NCBI RefSeq assembly: GCF_000421105.1
Contig: NZ_ATWF01000002.1
Location: forward strand, 372,001 to 436,000
DNA from: Limisalsivibrio acetivorans
Lineage (GTDB): Bacteria > Chrysiogenota > Deferribacteres > Deferribacterales > Geovibrionaceae
DNA: 64,000 nt
Direction of reading: 5' to 3'
The notes beneath the pieces are model-generated. The model did not search any database and had not been told where the DNA came from. It saw nothing but the letters and a program-made list of their open reading frames with translations. Below, in pieces: positions 45,689 to 55,317 of the stretch (position 1 is its first letter; each line of letters opens with the position of its first letter). The position numbers and the translations under genes were made by a program.

Positions 45689-45716
45689 CTATCGGTCGAT
45701 CACTGCCCGTTCTTTA
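45689..45716 (-). promoter_or_regulatory. Possible sigma28 promoter of flagellin 2
   Basis: On the minus strand TAAAG, 16 bp, then CCGATAG. The -10 core fits sigma28 but the spacing is one base long, so it would be weaker than the flagellin 1 promoter. Confidence 0.4.
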
Positions 45717-46001
45717 ATAAAAAATGGAATATCTTGAAAAAAATATCATAAAGATCACTTTTGAAATATTTTAGAAAGGTCCATCAATCATTTAAGCAAT
45801 AGCTATTTTTCTGATGATCAAAGCATGAAAACAAGAAGCCGATGATCGATGGTTCATATGCGGATCCAGAAACAGATTATGATCAGATATTTATGATCTG
45901 GACTCATCTTTATTGGTATTTATTATCATTTTTATTTGCTATCCCATCATTCTCTCCCCTTTCAAGATCTTCGGATACTTCGGAAAAAGCGTTCAGCGGC
46001 G
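45717..46001. other. AT-rich intergenic DNA, nothing recognised
   Basis: This stretch separates the flagellin 2 promoter from the plus-strand modification island. It contains repeated TATGATC motifs around 45888-45900 but no gene and no clear operator. Confidence 0.5.
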
Positions 46002-46030
46002 TTGACTGTTAACCATGAATAGTCTAAGAT
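46002..46030 (+). promoter_or_regulatory. Sigma70-type promoter of the modification island
   Basis: TTGACT, a 17-bp spacer and TAAGAT match the housekeeping consensus at 9 of 12 positions. The start codon of the Maf gene lies about 85 bp beyond the expected start of transcription. Confidence 0.55.
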
Positions 46031-46124
46031 CTTAATGGGATGCAGTGGTATAGCTCTGTATCTTGTGAAGGTTTTGCGAGCTTCGGCTTTCCCTTCATTT
46101 CTCCATAAAATACGGGGGTTTATG

Positions 46125-48065
46125 ATGATAGAGAAGAAGAACTACCGTGCGCTCAAGGAGTGCAGACCCGAACTTTACCAGCTCATGCTCAAGACTAAGC
46201 GGAGCGACCGCTACAAGATGATCAACTCCGCCCACCCCAAGAAGTACCCTAACCTCATAAACCTGCGTACGAACACCATGTTCTATGAGAATAACGACCC
46301 CGTGGGGGCCTCCAGAAAGTCCATAATGGACAAGAAGATAAACGTGCCCCAGGTCTCCTATTTCCTAGGCATGGGACTCCTCTACAACATTTTCAACTAT
46401 CTTGATATGTATAACTTCCACGACTGCACATACATAGTCATTGAAAAGGATGCAGAGCTGTTCCACCATATTCTGGAGTTCATCGATATCGAGCAGATCA
46501 TCCGTGACCAGCGTGTTCACCTCATCGTAGGCAAGGATGTAAGCGAACTGTACCCCGTTATCAACGGCATTCTATTCAAGGGGGCAAACAAGTTCTACGC
46601 CAAGGCGCTCAACATCATAGAGGAGCCCGCCGCCTTCACCGCCCACAGGGAATACTATTCCGGAGTAATGCGCACCATTCGGGATGCCGTTCGCGAGGTT
46701 GTTCTCTTCTATGGTAACGATCCCCTCGACTCTCTTATTGGTATCGAGCACACCTTCATCAACATCAATGAGATAATAGACAATCCAGGGATTAAAGACC
46801 TCGAAGGGCGCTTCAAGGGGAAGCCGGGCATCGTAGTGGCAACCGGTCCCTCCCTTAATAAGAATGTCCATCTCCTCAAAGGTTTGGAGGATAAGGCCGT
46901 TATCTGCTCTGTGGACGCATCGATGCGTGTACTGAAGAATCACGGGCTTAAGCCCCATATGGTGACATCCCTCGAGCGTGTGGAAGCGACCAGCAGGCTC
47001 TTCGAGGAGATTACCGAAGAGGATGCGGAGAAGGTTTTTCTCGCCGCAGTCCCCGTTGTACACCCCAAAACCTATGAGAACTATCCCGGCGAAAGGATCG
47101 TTGTCTATAGAAACTTCGCAACCTTCCACTGGCTCGATATCAAGAAGGGTATTCTGGACATAGGCCCCTCATCTGCGAACATGGCCTTTAAGGTGCTGGA
47201 ATTCCTCGGCTGTGATCCTATTATACTCATCGGGCAGGACCTCGCCTTTGGCCCCGATGAAACAACCCACGCCGAAGGAAGTACCTACGGCGAAAAGGAG
47301 GAGCAGTACTCCAAGCCGGACAGAACGCTCACCGTGGAGGGTAACTTCGTTCCCGAGATCAAAACATCAGTGGTCTGGAACGCCTTCCTTAAGTACTACA
47401 CCAAGGATGTGGCAAACTACAGCGGAACCGTGATCAACGCCACCGAAGGGGGAGCAAAGATCCACGGAACCAAGCTGATGACATTCGCCGATGCCATCGA
47501 CAAACATATAAAAGACCAGCCTTCCATGGATGTCTATCAGATGATAAAAGGTGATCTTGAGGAGATAACCGATGAGCTCCGTGAGGAGCACAGGGATATC
47601 ACCATGGAGCGGGTTGATGAGAGTATAGAATACTGCGAAGACGTTATGCACCGCTTCTACGAGGGCTATAAGATCGGCGATGAATACGTTGAGAAGGTCC
47701 TCAAACCCTATGAAGATGGGGAGCCCTACAACATGGAGCTCGGCATGAGCATGTTGAAGGAGCTTGAGAAGACGATGCAGATCTTCAACGAGCAGAAGTT
47801 CTTCAACATACTGATGCACTATGTGCAGTCCTACTATATCAAGTCTGTCATTGACATTCAGGGTGTACGTGCAGGGCATGAGGAACAGCACATAAAGAAT
47901 AACAAGGTGATGTCCATTCTCCGGGATCTCTTCGGGGTTATGGTTGAGCTGATCAAGAAGATGCTCCAGCTTCTGCATATCCTCAAACAGATACTTGAGA
48001 TCACCAGCGGAAAAAATACTGAAAAGGATAATGATACTGATGAGCGAACAACAACAGAGAATTAA
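46125..48065 (+). CDS. Maf/DUF115-family flagellin glycosyltransferase
   Basis: This 646-aa protein is of the motility-associated-factor type. The DUF115 (MptE-like) core begins near residue 235 with GIVVATGPSLNKN and VDASMRVLKNHGLKPHMVTSLE, and continues with GPSSANMAFKVLEFLGCDPIILIGQDLAF. An N-terminal domain of about 200 residues has the second Rossmann-like unit (SYFLGMGLLYNIF). Maf proteins move nonulosonic acids onto flagellin Ser/Thr. The location beside the flagellins supports this. ATG 46125 has GGGGG six bases upstream; an ATG directly before it is possible. Its end overlaps the next gene. Confidence 0.88.
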   Translation: MIEKKNYRALKECRPELYQLMLKTKRSDRYKMINSAHPKKYPNLINLRTNTMFYENNDPVGASRKSIMDKKINVPQVSYFLGMGLLYNIFNYLDMYNFHDCTYIVIEKDAELFHHILEFIDIEQIIRDQRVHLIVGKDVSELYPVINGILFKGANKFYAKALNIIEEPAAFTAHREYYSGVMRTIRDAVREVVLFYGNDPLDSLIGIEHTFININEIIDNPGIKDLEGRFKGKPGIVVATGPSLNKNVHLLKGLEDKAVICSVDASMRVLKNHGLKPHMVTSLERVEATSRLFEEITEEDAEKVFLAAVPVVHPKTYENYPGERIVVYRNFATFHWLDIKKGILDIGPSSANMAFKVLEFLGCDPIILIGQDLAFGPDETTHAEGSTYGEKEEQYSKPDRTLTVEGNFVPEIKTSVVWNAFLKYYTKDVANYSGTVINATEGGAKIHGTKLMTFADAIDKHIKDQPSMDVYQMIKGDLEEITDELREEHRDITMERVDESIEYCEDVMHRFYEGYKIGDEYVEKVLKPYEDGEPYNMELGMSMLKELEKTMQIFNEQKFFNILMHYVQSYYIKSVIDIQGVRAGHEEQHIKNNKVMSILRDLFGVMVELIKKMLQLLHILKQILEITSGKNTEKDNDTDERTTTEN

Positions 48066-50073
48066 CTACCCCGCCGATGCAGTGGCGGAGATCAAGAAAG
48101 GGAACTACTCAAAATTCTACGAAATGGCGGTGAACATATCCGCAGGACTTAAAGAGGAGATGCTTAACGGCTACCTCATCTCCACCATGCAGACCCTCGG
48201 CGAATTCAAGATGGTTGATCCTAACTATGCCGAGATGAATACCAAACTTATCCACGCCATGCGTGAAAACATTCTTATACCTATGGTGGCTGCGAACAAG
48301 TTTAAGCCTGAGCTCGGACTCATAGCCCGCATGGCGGACATGCTGGGTATCTATCCCGAGGAATCGGAGAACTCAAAGATTATCAAGGATAGGCTTGTTG
48401 AGGAGCTGGGCAAAAAACCGGAGCCTATGAACAGGATAATCTTCGCATCGATCCTCTATCTTCTGCGGGCTGTGGAAGGAACAGAAGGGGCAAAGAATGA
48501 ATTTATAAAAGAGCTTAGGGACTGCCCCACCCATGCCCTTAAAGCCGGAGATAAGAATAACTCACCCGTTTTTACCCAATACATACTCCACGCCTTTACT
48601 TCGCCGAACGTAACCCTCGGGATATTTAAGGATATCCTTACCTCAGATGAAGCAAAGGATTTCAGCGAAAGGGAGAAGGTTAACCTTCTCGGATGGTTCC
48701 ACGCCCTCTTTATAGAGTCCTTCGGGCTTAAGAAAGAATACCTGGATCTGTATCCGGTCTTTGCAGAGATGCTGAAGAGCGCAGTCCAGAATGAGCACCT
48801 TGATCTCGCCTTCTTCCTGCAGGAGATAATGAACCGGATGCACCGCAACCCCGGCTTTGAAACCGAGGAATCACCCAATGAAATAATAAAGCCTCTCTAT
48901 GAGGATATAAGGGAGAAGCAGGCACTCAAACCCGCCAAGGAAGCGATGGCTGAGGATGAGGCATTAAGGATCGTATTCATATCAGACGGAATCGGCCTTG
49001 AGCCGGACAGCCGCCTGATATTCTCCCTGCTCAAGGGGATCAAGGAGAATTACGGTTCTGAGGCTGAATTCTCCGTAATAAACGTGGACAGCGGAACGGG
49101 TAACGCCACCCATGAACCCGCCGAGAGACTCTTTTCAACAGGCGGATTCCCCCCGCTTAACCTGCACAGGGCAACATCCTCCGGTGAAAAGGGGCGTGAG
49201 CATTCCAGATACCGCAAGGCACTCAAGCTCTGGACAGAGTTGTCCGATAAAAAACCCGATGTCGTTGTGGGAATGGGGGGTTCAACCGCCCTTGAGTTCG
49301 TATTCTCACTCCGTGCTGCGCCGAAACAGATCTATATAGGACCCAAGGGATTCCGTCCGGAAAATACGGATGTTACAGCGGTGTTCACCCAGGAAAGAGT
49401 CCTCAAGGAGGAGACCGGCGACAGGGCGATAATCCCCAGACTCGCAAAGGAGCTTTTCCAAAAATACCCCTCAACTCAGGCGGGGGAGATAAAGAAGAAA
49501 TACTCAGATAAAAAGATCATACTGGGCGGACTCGCCTTCACACTGCAACAGGGGAGCTCGGAGTATCTTTCCGCACTTGCAGAGATACTTAAAAACAACC
49601 CCGACGCCTTCATACTCTTCGCTGGTCCCGCTCATTCAGATGCTATTAAACGTGAATTCGGCAAACTGGGCTTCGCCGAGCGCATCGCCTTCGAGGATAT
49701 ACAGCCCCAGGACTACATGGAAGTTGTTGATGTCATGCTGGACCCCTACCCGATGAGCGCATTTGATATGGTTATCATGGCGAGGGTAAAGGGTCTCCCC
49801 GTTATCCGCATGGAGGGCTCAAGGTACTACGACCCCACGGGCAAGGATGAGCGTGCCGTTGCGGCGGAAGGGTTCGATGAGGATCCCGAAAAGAACCCCA
49901 GCAGACTCTGCTTCCCCCAGAACCCGAAGGAGTATGTGGAATACGCTGGCATCCTCATCAACGATGACGACGCCAGAAAGGCTGCGGGTGAATTCGGCAC
50001 GGTTCTTGGTGATAAGATAATGTTCCACCCTGAAGAATCCGCCAAAGATTTCATGGACATCGTTAAGGGATAG
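48040..50073 (+). CDS. GT41/HMW1C-like glycosyltransferase with helical N-terminus
   Basis: This 677-aa protein has a helical, repeat-like N-terminal half (about residues 1-290). A two-lobed GT-B region follows. Its second lobe has [29 protein letters not shown] in parts, [39 protein letters not shown] and GLPVIRMEG. This resembles the donor lobe of O-GlcNAc-transferase-like and HMW1C-like enzymes, which glycosylate proteins in the cytoplasm. The match is by eye. It starts within the end of the Maf gene, so the two products are made together and likely act on the same target. Confidence 0.65.
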   Translation: MSEQQQRINYPADAVAEIKKGNYSKFYEMAVNISAGLKEEMLNGYLISTMQTLGEFKMVDPNYAEMNTKLIHAMRENILIPMVAANKFKPELGLIARMADMLGIYPEESENSKIIKDRLVEELGKKPEPMNRIIFASILYLLRAVEGTEGAKNEFIKELRDCPTHALKAGDKNNSPVFTQYILHAFTSPNVTLGIFKDILTSDEAKDFSEREKVNLLGWFHALFIESFGLKKEYLDLYPVFAEMLKSAVQNEHLDLAFFLQEIMNRMHRNPGFETEESPNEIIKPLYEDIREKQALKPAKEAMAEDEALRIVFISDGIGLEPDSRLIFSLLKGIKENYGSEAEFSVINVDSGTGNATHEPAERLFSTGGFPPLNLHRATSSGEKGREHSRYRKALKLWTELSDKKPDVVVGMGGSTALEFVFSLRAAPKQIYIGPKGFRPENTDVTAVFTQERVLKEETGDRAIIPRLAKELFQKYPSTQAGEIKKKYSDKKIILGGLAFTLQQGSSEYLSALAEILKNNPDAFILFAGPAHSDAIKREFGKLGFAERIAFEDIQPQDYMEVVDVMLDPYPMSAFDMVIMARVKGLPVIRMEGSRYYDPTGKDERAVAAEGFDEDPEKNPSRLCFPQNPKEYVEYAGILINDDDARKAAGEFGTVLGDKIMFHPEESAKDFMDIVKG

Positions 50074-50075
50074 GT

Positions 50076-50588
50076 ATGAGCATAATAGAGGATTTCCTTC
50101 ACGGTCTAAGGGAGCGTATCGCCTCTAAGAAGAGGGATTACAACCGCATACTCCCATCCGGCGACTATCTTATGGACCGCTGGGAGAAGGCACGTCTTGC
50201 AGGCTTCGGTGAGGGAACCTCTATTTACGACAGCTCGGTTGTGATCGGGGATGTCCGTGTTGGGAAGAACACATGGATAGGCCCCTTCACAGTCCTGGAC
50301 GGTTCGGGAGGCCTTAGTATCGGGGATAACTGTTCTATCTCCGCTGGTGTGCAGATATACTCCCACGATTCTATTAAATGGGCGCTTAGCGGGGGCCAGG
50401 ATGATTATGAGTACGCCGAAACGAGTATCGGCAGCAACTGCTACATAGCACCAAATGTGATTATTCAAAGGGGAGTGACGATAGGAGACGGGTGCATAAT
50501 AGGTGCAAACAGCTTCGTTGCATCAAGTATTCCTGCCGGACACAAGGCCTATGGAAATCCTGCCAAAGCTTTTCCCATAGAGGACTGA
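50076..50588 (+). CDS. Left-handed beta-helix acyltransferase
   Basis: The 170-aa protein is built of hexapeptide repeats ([22 protein letters not shown], then [17 protein letters not shown] and [31 protein letters not shown] in broken form). His in YSHDS is the likely catalytic base, as in WbbJ-type sugar O-acetyltransferases, and it ends [10 protein letters not shown]. It is probably a sugar O- or N-acetyltransferase for the island glycan. Its stop codon abuts that of the convergent formyltransferase gene with no gap. Confidence 0.82.
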   Translation: MSIIEDFLHGLRERIASKKRDYNRILPSGDYLMDRWEKARLAGFGEGTSIYDSSVVIGDVRVGKNTWIGPFTVLDGSGGLSIGDNCSISAGVQIYSHDSIKWALSGGQDDYEYAETSIGSNCYIAPNVIIQRGVTIGDGCIIGANSFVASSIPAGHKAYGNPAKAFPIED

Positions 50589-51374
50589 CTAGCCCCTTTC
50601 CCTATCCTTTCTCAAGCGGCCGACCTCTTCCATGGAAAGGTAGCAGTCGACATACACCCTTTCCCCCTCCTTTTCATAGTATGCACCCCTTAAAGGTTTA
50701 ACCTGAGCCCTTATGAGATTGAAGATCCCCCTGTCCGTCATTGAATCAAAATCTATGCAGGGGTAATCGGGTGTGAGTCTGGGGTTCTTGGTGGCCCGGC
50801 TATCGTCCTGCTTTGTTCCTTCGGGCTTCTCTCTCAATAAAGCCGGAACAGTCCTGCTCAAAAGGTCGAAGGCTCTCTGCTTCAAGCGCTCATTCAAGCT
50901 AACCCATGTATCCGTTTCCCTGATCTCTTCCCTTGCAGATGAAATAATCTCGCCTTCGTCAAAGCCTTCGCTCATCCGGTGTATTGTAACCCCTGTAACG
51001 CTCTCATCACGTATAATTGCCCACTGGACAGGGTTTGGTCCTCTGTTGAGCGGGAGTAGCGCATAATGGACATTGTATGCCCTGCCGCCGAAGAGCTCCA
51101 AGATATCACCCCTTATGAGCATGGAGTAAGAGTTGCATATGAGCACATCCGCTCCGCATTCCTGAACCCTGCGGGAGAACTCGGTATAATCAGGCGTATT
51201 GTACTTCGGCTGAATGATTAGCTGAGCATTCGACTGTGCGGATAGCTCCTCGAGCTCATTGATATACCGGGGGCGCACCGAGGCACCGACGATTCCGCAG
51301 ATACTCTCCACCGGAATAAGCTCCATAAGCTGGGATACGCCGAAACTGTCACCCACAAGAAGAACTTTTGTCAT
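50589..51374 (-). CDS. Sugar formyltransferase-like protein 1
   Basis: This 261-aa protein has the formyltransferase N-terminal fold. The catalytic triad is N101, H103 and D139 in YNVHYALLPLNRGPNP and FDEG, and GVTIHRM is typical. The long methionyl-tRNA C-terminal domain is missing. Family members like this one transfer formyl from N10-formyl-tetrahydrofolate to an amino sugar nucleotide. It overlaps the methyltransferase gene by 4 bp (ATGA) and is expressed with it. Confidence 0.8.
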   Translation of the reverse strand: MTKVLLVGDSFGVSQLMELIPVESICGIVGASVRPRYINELEELSAQSNAQLIIQPKYNTPDYTEFSRRVQECGADVLICNSYSMLIRGDILELFGGRAYNVHYALLPLNRGPNPVQWAIIRDESVTGVTIHRMSEGFDEGEIISSAREEIRETDTWVSLNERLKQRAFDLLSRTVPALLREKPEGTKQDDSRATKNPRLTPDYPCIDFDSMTDRGIFNLIRAQVKPLRGAYYEKEGERVYVDCYLSMEEVGRLRKDRERG

Positions 51375-52324
51375 ATCTTACCGAATCTTCCGCTATAGCA
51401 TGCAGGTTCAGTATGAAAATAAAGTGCTTTCAGGAAATTCCTCTCCGCCATCTCCATAAACTCTTCCCTGCTGTATCTGTCCGCCTTGGCGGGTGAATAC
51501 CAGTCGAAATTGATCATCACAGAAGATTCCTCACCAAGCTCCTCATTCCAGTAACATTTAAAGAAGTTCCAGTACAAAAACCTCTGCAGATCATACTCAC
51601 CACCTTCGATTCCGAGAGCCGGTATGTCCGGCACGTTTATCTTTGCATCAAGCCCGCTTAAAACCCTGCCGAGTTCAGTCATTTGTTTAGAAAACTCCCA
51701 TAGCTCTTCCTTGGTGAGGTTCATGCATTCCTCCCTGAAATACGTATCAAGGAGCTCTCTGGGTATCGCTTTTTTACGGTATACATAACATGCAAACTCA
51801 CCATCAGGGCTGAGGAGAGAGGCGAGTTCATCAAAGGTTATACCAGGGTCAGTGGTATGATGCAGAACCTGATCACAGCTCACATAATCCACAGCACCAC
51901 TGTGTATCCCCGTGTCTGCTATATCACCTTTAACAAAGTGCAGGTTTTCATAACCGCCATATCTCTCCGATGCCACCTCGATGGAGGAGGATATATCCAT
52001 CCCGATTATGGTAGTATCCGGTGCCATTTCTGCAAACCAGGCGCTTTTATGCCCCAGCCCGCATCCGGCGTCAAGAACAACCGAGCAGCTGCGCAGATAT
52101 TCACCTAGCGATGCCTCGCTGTCAAAACCGTAAAGCTCAAGATACCAGCGTTTTTGCATCTCATAGTATCTCTTTTGGGCGGCTTCATTCTCTTTGGAGT
52201 ATACAGTCCACTTCTCACCAAATGATTCCCCTGTCTGCTGCTGGATGACGCAGTCCACAGAATCCACTGCTGAGCTGTAACCTCCACAGTCTGCTAATTC
52301 TCTATAGAATATTTCTGAAAGCAT
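51371..52324 (-). CDS. Class I SAM-dependent methyltransferase
   Basis: This 317-aa protein has the SAM motif VVLDAGCGLGHKSAWFAE near residue 80, the acidic residue in IIGMDIS and the motif IV-like DYVSCDQVLHHT. The N-terminal segment with KRYYEMQKRWYLELYGF and the long helical C-terminus resemble the methyltransferase domains of surface-glycan and flagellin-modification islands. The methyl acceptor is unknown. It is divergent from the glycosyltransferase at 52430. Confidence 0.82.
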   Translation of the reverse strand: MLSEIFYRELADCGGYSSAVDSVDCVIQQQTGESFGEKWTVYSKENEAAQKRYYEMQKRWYLELYGFDSEASLGEYLRSCSVVLDAGCGLGHKSAWFAEMAPDTTIIGMDISSSIEVASERYGGYENLHFVKGDIADTGIHSGAVDYVSCDQVLHHTTDPGITFDELASLLSPDGEFACYVYRKKAIPRELLDTYFREECMNLTKEELWEFSKQMTELGRVLSGLDAKINVPDIPALGIEGGEYDLQRFLYWNFFKCYWNEELGEESSVMINFDWYSPAKADRYSREEFMEMAERNFLKALYFHTEPACYSGRFGKI

Positions 52325-52429
52325 TTCTTCTCCTGTATATACCTTGAGAATAAAAAGGTATTATCATCTTATATATTCGGCTATATTGCCGATATCTATA
52401 CTGCCAAATACATCCGGAGGATTTGGTTT

Positions 52430-53620
52430 ATGCCTAAACAGGGCAAGGTCCTTTTTTTTGGCCTAAGCTACTATCATACAAACAACATTGCCGATGAGAT
52501 GCGCAAAAGGGGTTGGCGAGCAGACACCCTTAACTTCGACGACTGCGCAGACAACAACATCTTCTACCACGGAGAGGACTTCAAGTTCACCTACAACGGT
52601 ATAACAGACAACCTTAAACACCTGGCATTCTATATTAAATCACTCAAAGACTACGACATCTTCCATTTCTCCAACATGGGTGGAATAAAGATGCTCCAAG
52701 ACTGGTACAGGCTGGGAAACAGGATACCGTTCCTCCCCGAGTACTGGGATATAAAGCTGCTCAAGAAACTTGGCAAAAAGATAGTTTACTCCAACAACAG
52801 CTGCCACGATGGCCTACTCCAAAGCACCTTTGCACAGCAGGGATACTTCAACACATGCTCCATCTGCCGGTGGAAGGATGTACCAAAGGTTTGCTCAGAT
52901 GAAAAAATGAAGCACTGGGGGGAGTACAGAAACTCTGTGGTGGATTTTCATGTACACAACGGAGGACACAAGGCGGACTACAACCTGCATCCTTCAACAC
53001 ATGACGTACCGGAGTTCTACTGCCTCGACAGCGAAGTTTGGAATCCGGATCTACTTATACCGTCAAACTACCGGTTGAGCATATCCGAGGATACAGTGAA
53101 GATATACCATGCTGTCGGGCTGTATAATCAGCGTACCAAAGGCAATGTGAACGCCAAAACCAGCCACATAATCATACCATCCATCGAAAAACTCAAGAAG
53201 GAAGGGCACAACGTTGAACTGATTTTCGTAAACGACGTGCCCAACAAGCATGTTAAATACTACCAGATGCAGGCGGATATAGTTGCCGATATGCTCACCT
53301 ATGGATGGTTCGGGGCAAACATACGTGAGGCGATGATGCTTGGCAAACCGTGCATCTGCTACATAAACCCCGAATGGCGGGATAGTATCGGAGAAAGCAT
53401 ACCGGAGTACGCCCGGGATCTCCCTATTGTGAGCGCTACAGTAGACACCTTCTACGACAGACTCAAGGAACTCGTTGTCGATGCAGAAAAACGTAAAGAT
53501 ATCGGCAGAAGGAGCAGAGCCTTCGCCGAAAGGTGGCACTCGAAGAAGAGTGCGGGTGAGATATTCGAAAGGATTTACACATCCCTCATCAAGAACAAGG
53601 AGTTCCGCAGAAATGGTTAA
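52430..53620 (+). CDS. GT-B glycosyltransferase
   Basis: This 396-aa protein has a GT4-like C-terminal lobe with TVKIYHAVGLYNQRTKG, VELIFVNDVPNKHV and ADMLTYGWFGANIREAMMLGKPCICYI, where the Glu sits as in retaining enzymes. A CSICRWKDVPKVC cluster near residues 145-157 could bind zinc. It is the first gene of a long plus-strand run in which neighbours overlap, so it probably heads an operon of about eight genes. Confidence 0.72.
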   Translation: MPKQGKVLFFGLSYYHTNNIADEMRKRGWRADTLNFDDCADNNIFYHGEDFKFTYNGITDNLKHLAFYIKSLKDYDIFHFSNMGGIKMLQDWYRLGNRIPFLPEYWDIKLLKKLGKKIVYSNNSCHDGLLQSTFAQQGYFNTCSICRWKDVPKVCSDEKMKHWGEYRNSVVDFHVHNGGHKADYNLHPSTHDVPEFYCLDSEVWNPDLLIPSNYRLSISEDTVKIYHAVGLYNQRTKGNVNAKTSHIIIPSIEKLKKEGHNVELIFVNDVPNKHVKYYQMQADIVADMLTYGWFGANIREAMMLGKPCICYINPEWRDSIGESIPEYARDLPIVSATVDTFYDRLKELVVDAEKRKDIGRRSRAFAERWHSKKSAGEIFERIYTSLIKNKEFRRNG

Positions 53621-54347
53621 TCTTGACTCAGACAAAGAGTTCCTCATAACACTTGACACTGACTGGGCATCGCCGGAGATCCTAGGTTATGTATCCGACC
53701 TGCTCAAAGAATTCCGAACCTCCGCCCATTGGTTTATAACCGACAATGGTTTTCGTGAAGCAGGCATAAACGATGCCCCCCTTTTTTCCATCGGAATACA
53801 CCCGAATATGATGGAAGGATCCACCCAGGGGAGGAGCGTGAAAGAGGTATTCGACTATCTACTTAATCTCGCCCCCGATGCTGAATCCATGCGCACTCAC
53901 TCCCTTTTCCAGTCCACTCCTTTTTTCTCAGAAGTTATTGAGCACTACCCGCAGATTAAAACAGATCTGTCCTGCTACACCCCCTTCAATCCAAACCCGA
54001 AACCCTTTAACCTTCATCTGGACAACGGTTCAATCTGCAGGCTCCCCTACATATGGGAAGACGACCTGAACATGTATATGCCGGAGAGTGACAGGTTCCT
54101 CAAATGGGGAGCCTTTACCCCCGAAACTACCTTCATTACCACAGATTTTCATCCGGTGCACATTGCACTGAATTCAGCTGATATGTCCGCCTACAAAAGA
54201 ATGGTTTCAGAGCACAGTCTTTCATCTGTAGATCTTAAAACCCTCAGGAAATACAGGAATAACAGTGTCTACGGAACGGAAGACTTCCTTCGTGATATTC
54301 TGAGCCAATGCCGCAGCGTTTCGCTTAGGGAGGTGACGGCATGCTGA
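53613..54347 (+). CDS. NodB/polysaccharide-deacetylase-like protein
   Basis: The 244-aa protein opens with EFLITLDTDWASPEIL, a TxDxD-type metal-binding motif like NodB motif 1. It then has SAHWFITDN, SIGIHPNMM (a His as in motif 2) and SLFQSTPFF. This fits a divergent polysaccharide deacetylase fold as found in O-antigen clusters; catalysis is not certain. ATG 53613 lies inside the end of the previous gene with AAGGAG upstream. Removing an acetyl group before N-formylation by the next gene product would be a sensible sequence of steps, but that is inference. Confidence 0.6.
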   Translation: MVNLDSDKEFLITLDTDWASPEILGYVSDLLKEFRTSAHWFITDNGFREAGINDAPLFSIGIHPNMMEGSTQGRSVKEVFDYLLNLAPDAESMRTHSLFQSTPFFSEVIEHYPQIKTDLSCYTPFNPNPKPFNLHLDNGSICRLPYIWEDDLNMYMPESDRFLKWGAFTPETTFITTDFHPVHIALNSADMSAYKRMVSEHSLSSVDLKTLRKYRNNSVYGTEDFLRDILSQCRSVSLREVTAC

Positions 54348-55255
54348 GGGTCGGTTTCATGGGCAGAACCTCTTTCATGATGAATACGATACAGCTTATT
54401 CATGAATCAGGGTTTCCCATCGCTTTTATTGCAACGGCACCCGCCGCCCAGGAATACATTGTAAATGAACAAGATTTTCAGGAAACTGCTGGCAGACTGG
54501 GTGTGCCCTTCTACGGAAAGGAGATAGGCTCCGGGGAAATATCCAGATTATCTGCAGACATTATACTAAGTGTTAACTGGCCGAGGATAATCGGTGATGA
54601 ACTGATAAGTTCTGTACCCCTCGGCATATTGAATGCACACTTCGGGGATCTCCCTAAATATCGCGGGAACGCATGCCCGAACTGGGCGATTATCAATGAT
54701 GAAGACTATATTAACCTGTCTATCCATAGGATGATGGCTGGCGAGCTGGACTGCGGCTATGTACTGGCCGAAAGGAAGATTAAAAACGACGATTCCCTTT
54801 ATATAAAGGATATATACGAATGGGGGGAGGAAGCTATCCCCGAAGCGTTCCTTGAGACAGTGAAGTTGCTTTCAGAAAACAGCAAATTCCACATACGCTA
54901 CGCCGATCCTCAATCCAAGGATGCAATGAGGTGCTACCCGAGAAACATAGAGGATGGACGAATAAACTGGACGCACAGCTCCACTGAAATACTACGTCTA
55001 ATAAGAGCCTCTGGAGAGCCCTTTTACGGTGCGTTCTGTCACTATAATGATGAAGAGATAATTATAACAAGGGCAAAGCTTTATGACGATAAGGAAAACT
55101 ACTGCGCCATGCCCGGTCAAATAAGCCTTGTTGACGAAAGGGGTGTTGTTGTTATCACAGGAAAAGATAAACTCCTAATCACAGAAATAAAGCACAATGG
55201 TGAAAAAAAGCACCCCTCCAGTGTAATCAGAGGAATCAGAAAAAGACTTACCTAA
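54341..55255 (+). CDS. Sugar formyltransferase-like protein 2
   Basis: This 304-aa protein has the formyl-transfer triad N98, H100 and D137 in LNAHFGDLPKYRGNACP and ELDCG. A C-terminal domain (about residues 205-300) has YPRNIEDGRINW and EILRLIRASGEPFYGAF, as in the OB-fold that binds substrate. Length and motifs fit sugar formyltransferases better than Fmt, which would normally sit beside def. Its start overlaps the NodB-like gene and GGAGGTG precedes it. Confidence 0.82.
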   Translation: MLRVGFMGRTSFMMNTIQLIHESGFPIAFIATAPAAQEYIVNEQDFQETAGRLGVPFYGKEIGSGEISRLSADIILSVNWPRIIGDELISSVPLGILNAHFGDLPKYRGNACPNWAIINDEDYINLSIHRMMAGELDCGYVLAERKIKNDDSLYIKDIYEWGEEAIPEAFLETVKLLSENSKFHIRYADPQSKDAMRCYPRNIEDGRINWTHSSTEILRLIRASGEPFYGAFCHYNDEEIIITRAKLYDDKENYCAMPGQISLVDERGVVVITGKDKLLITEIKHNGEKKHPSSVIRGIRKRLT

Positions 55256-55317
55256 AAGGGTAATGATCATATATTAAGGGACGATAGATCATAGTACACA
55301 GTTCCCGGAGGATACTC

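Noticed and set aside
54341-55255. Methionyl-tRNA formyltransferase (fmt)
   Set aside because: The triad is shared, but the gene sits among glycan genes without def and is paired with a second short formyltransferase, which favours a sugar substrate.
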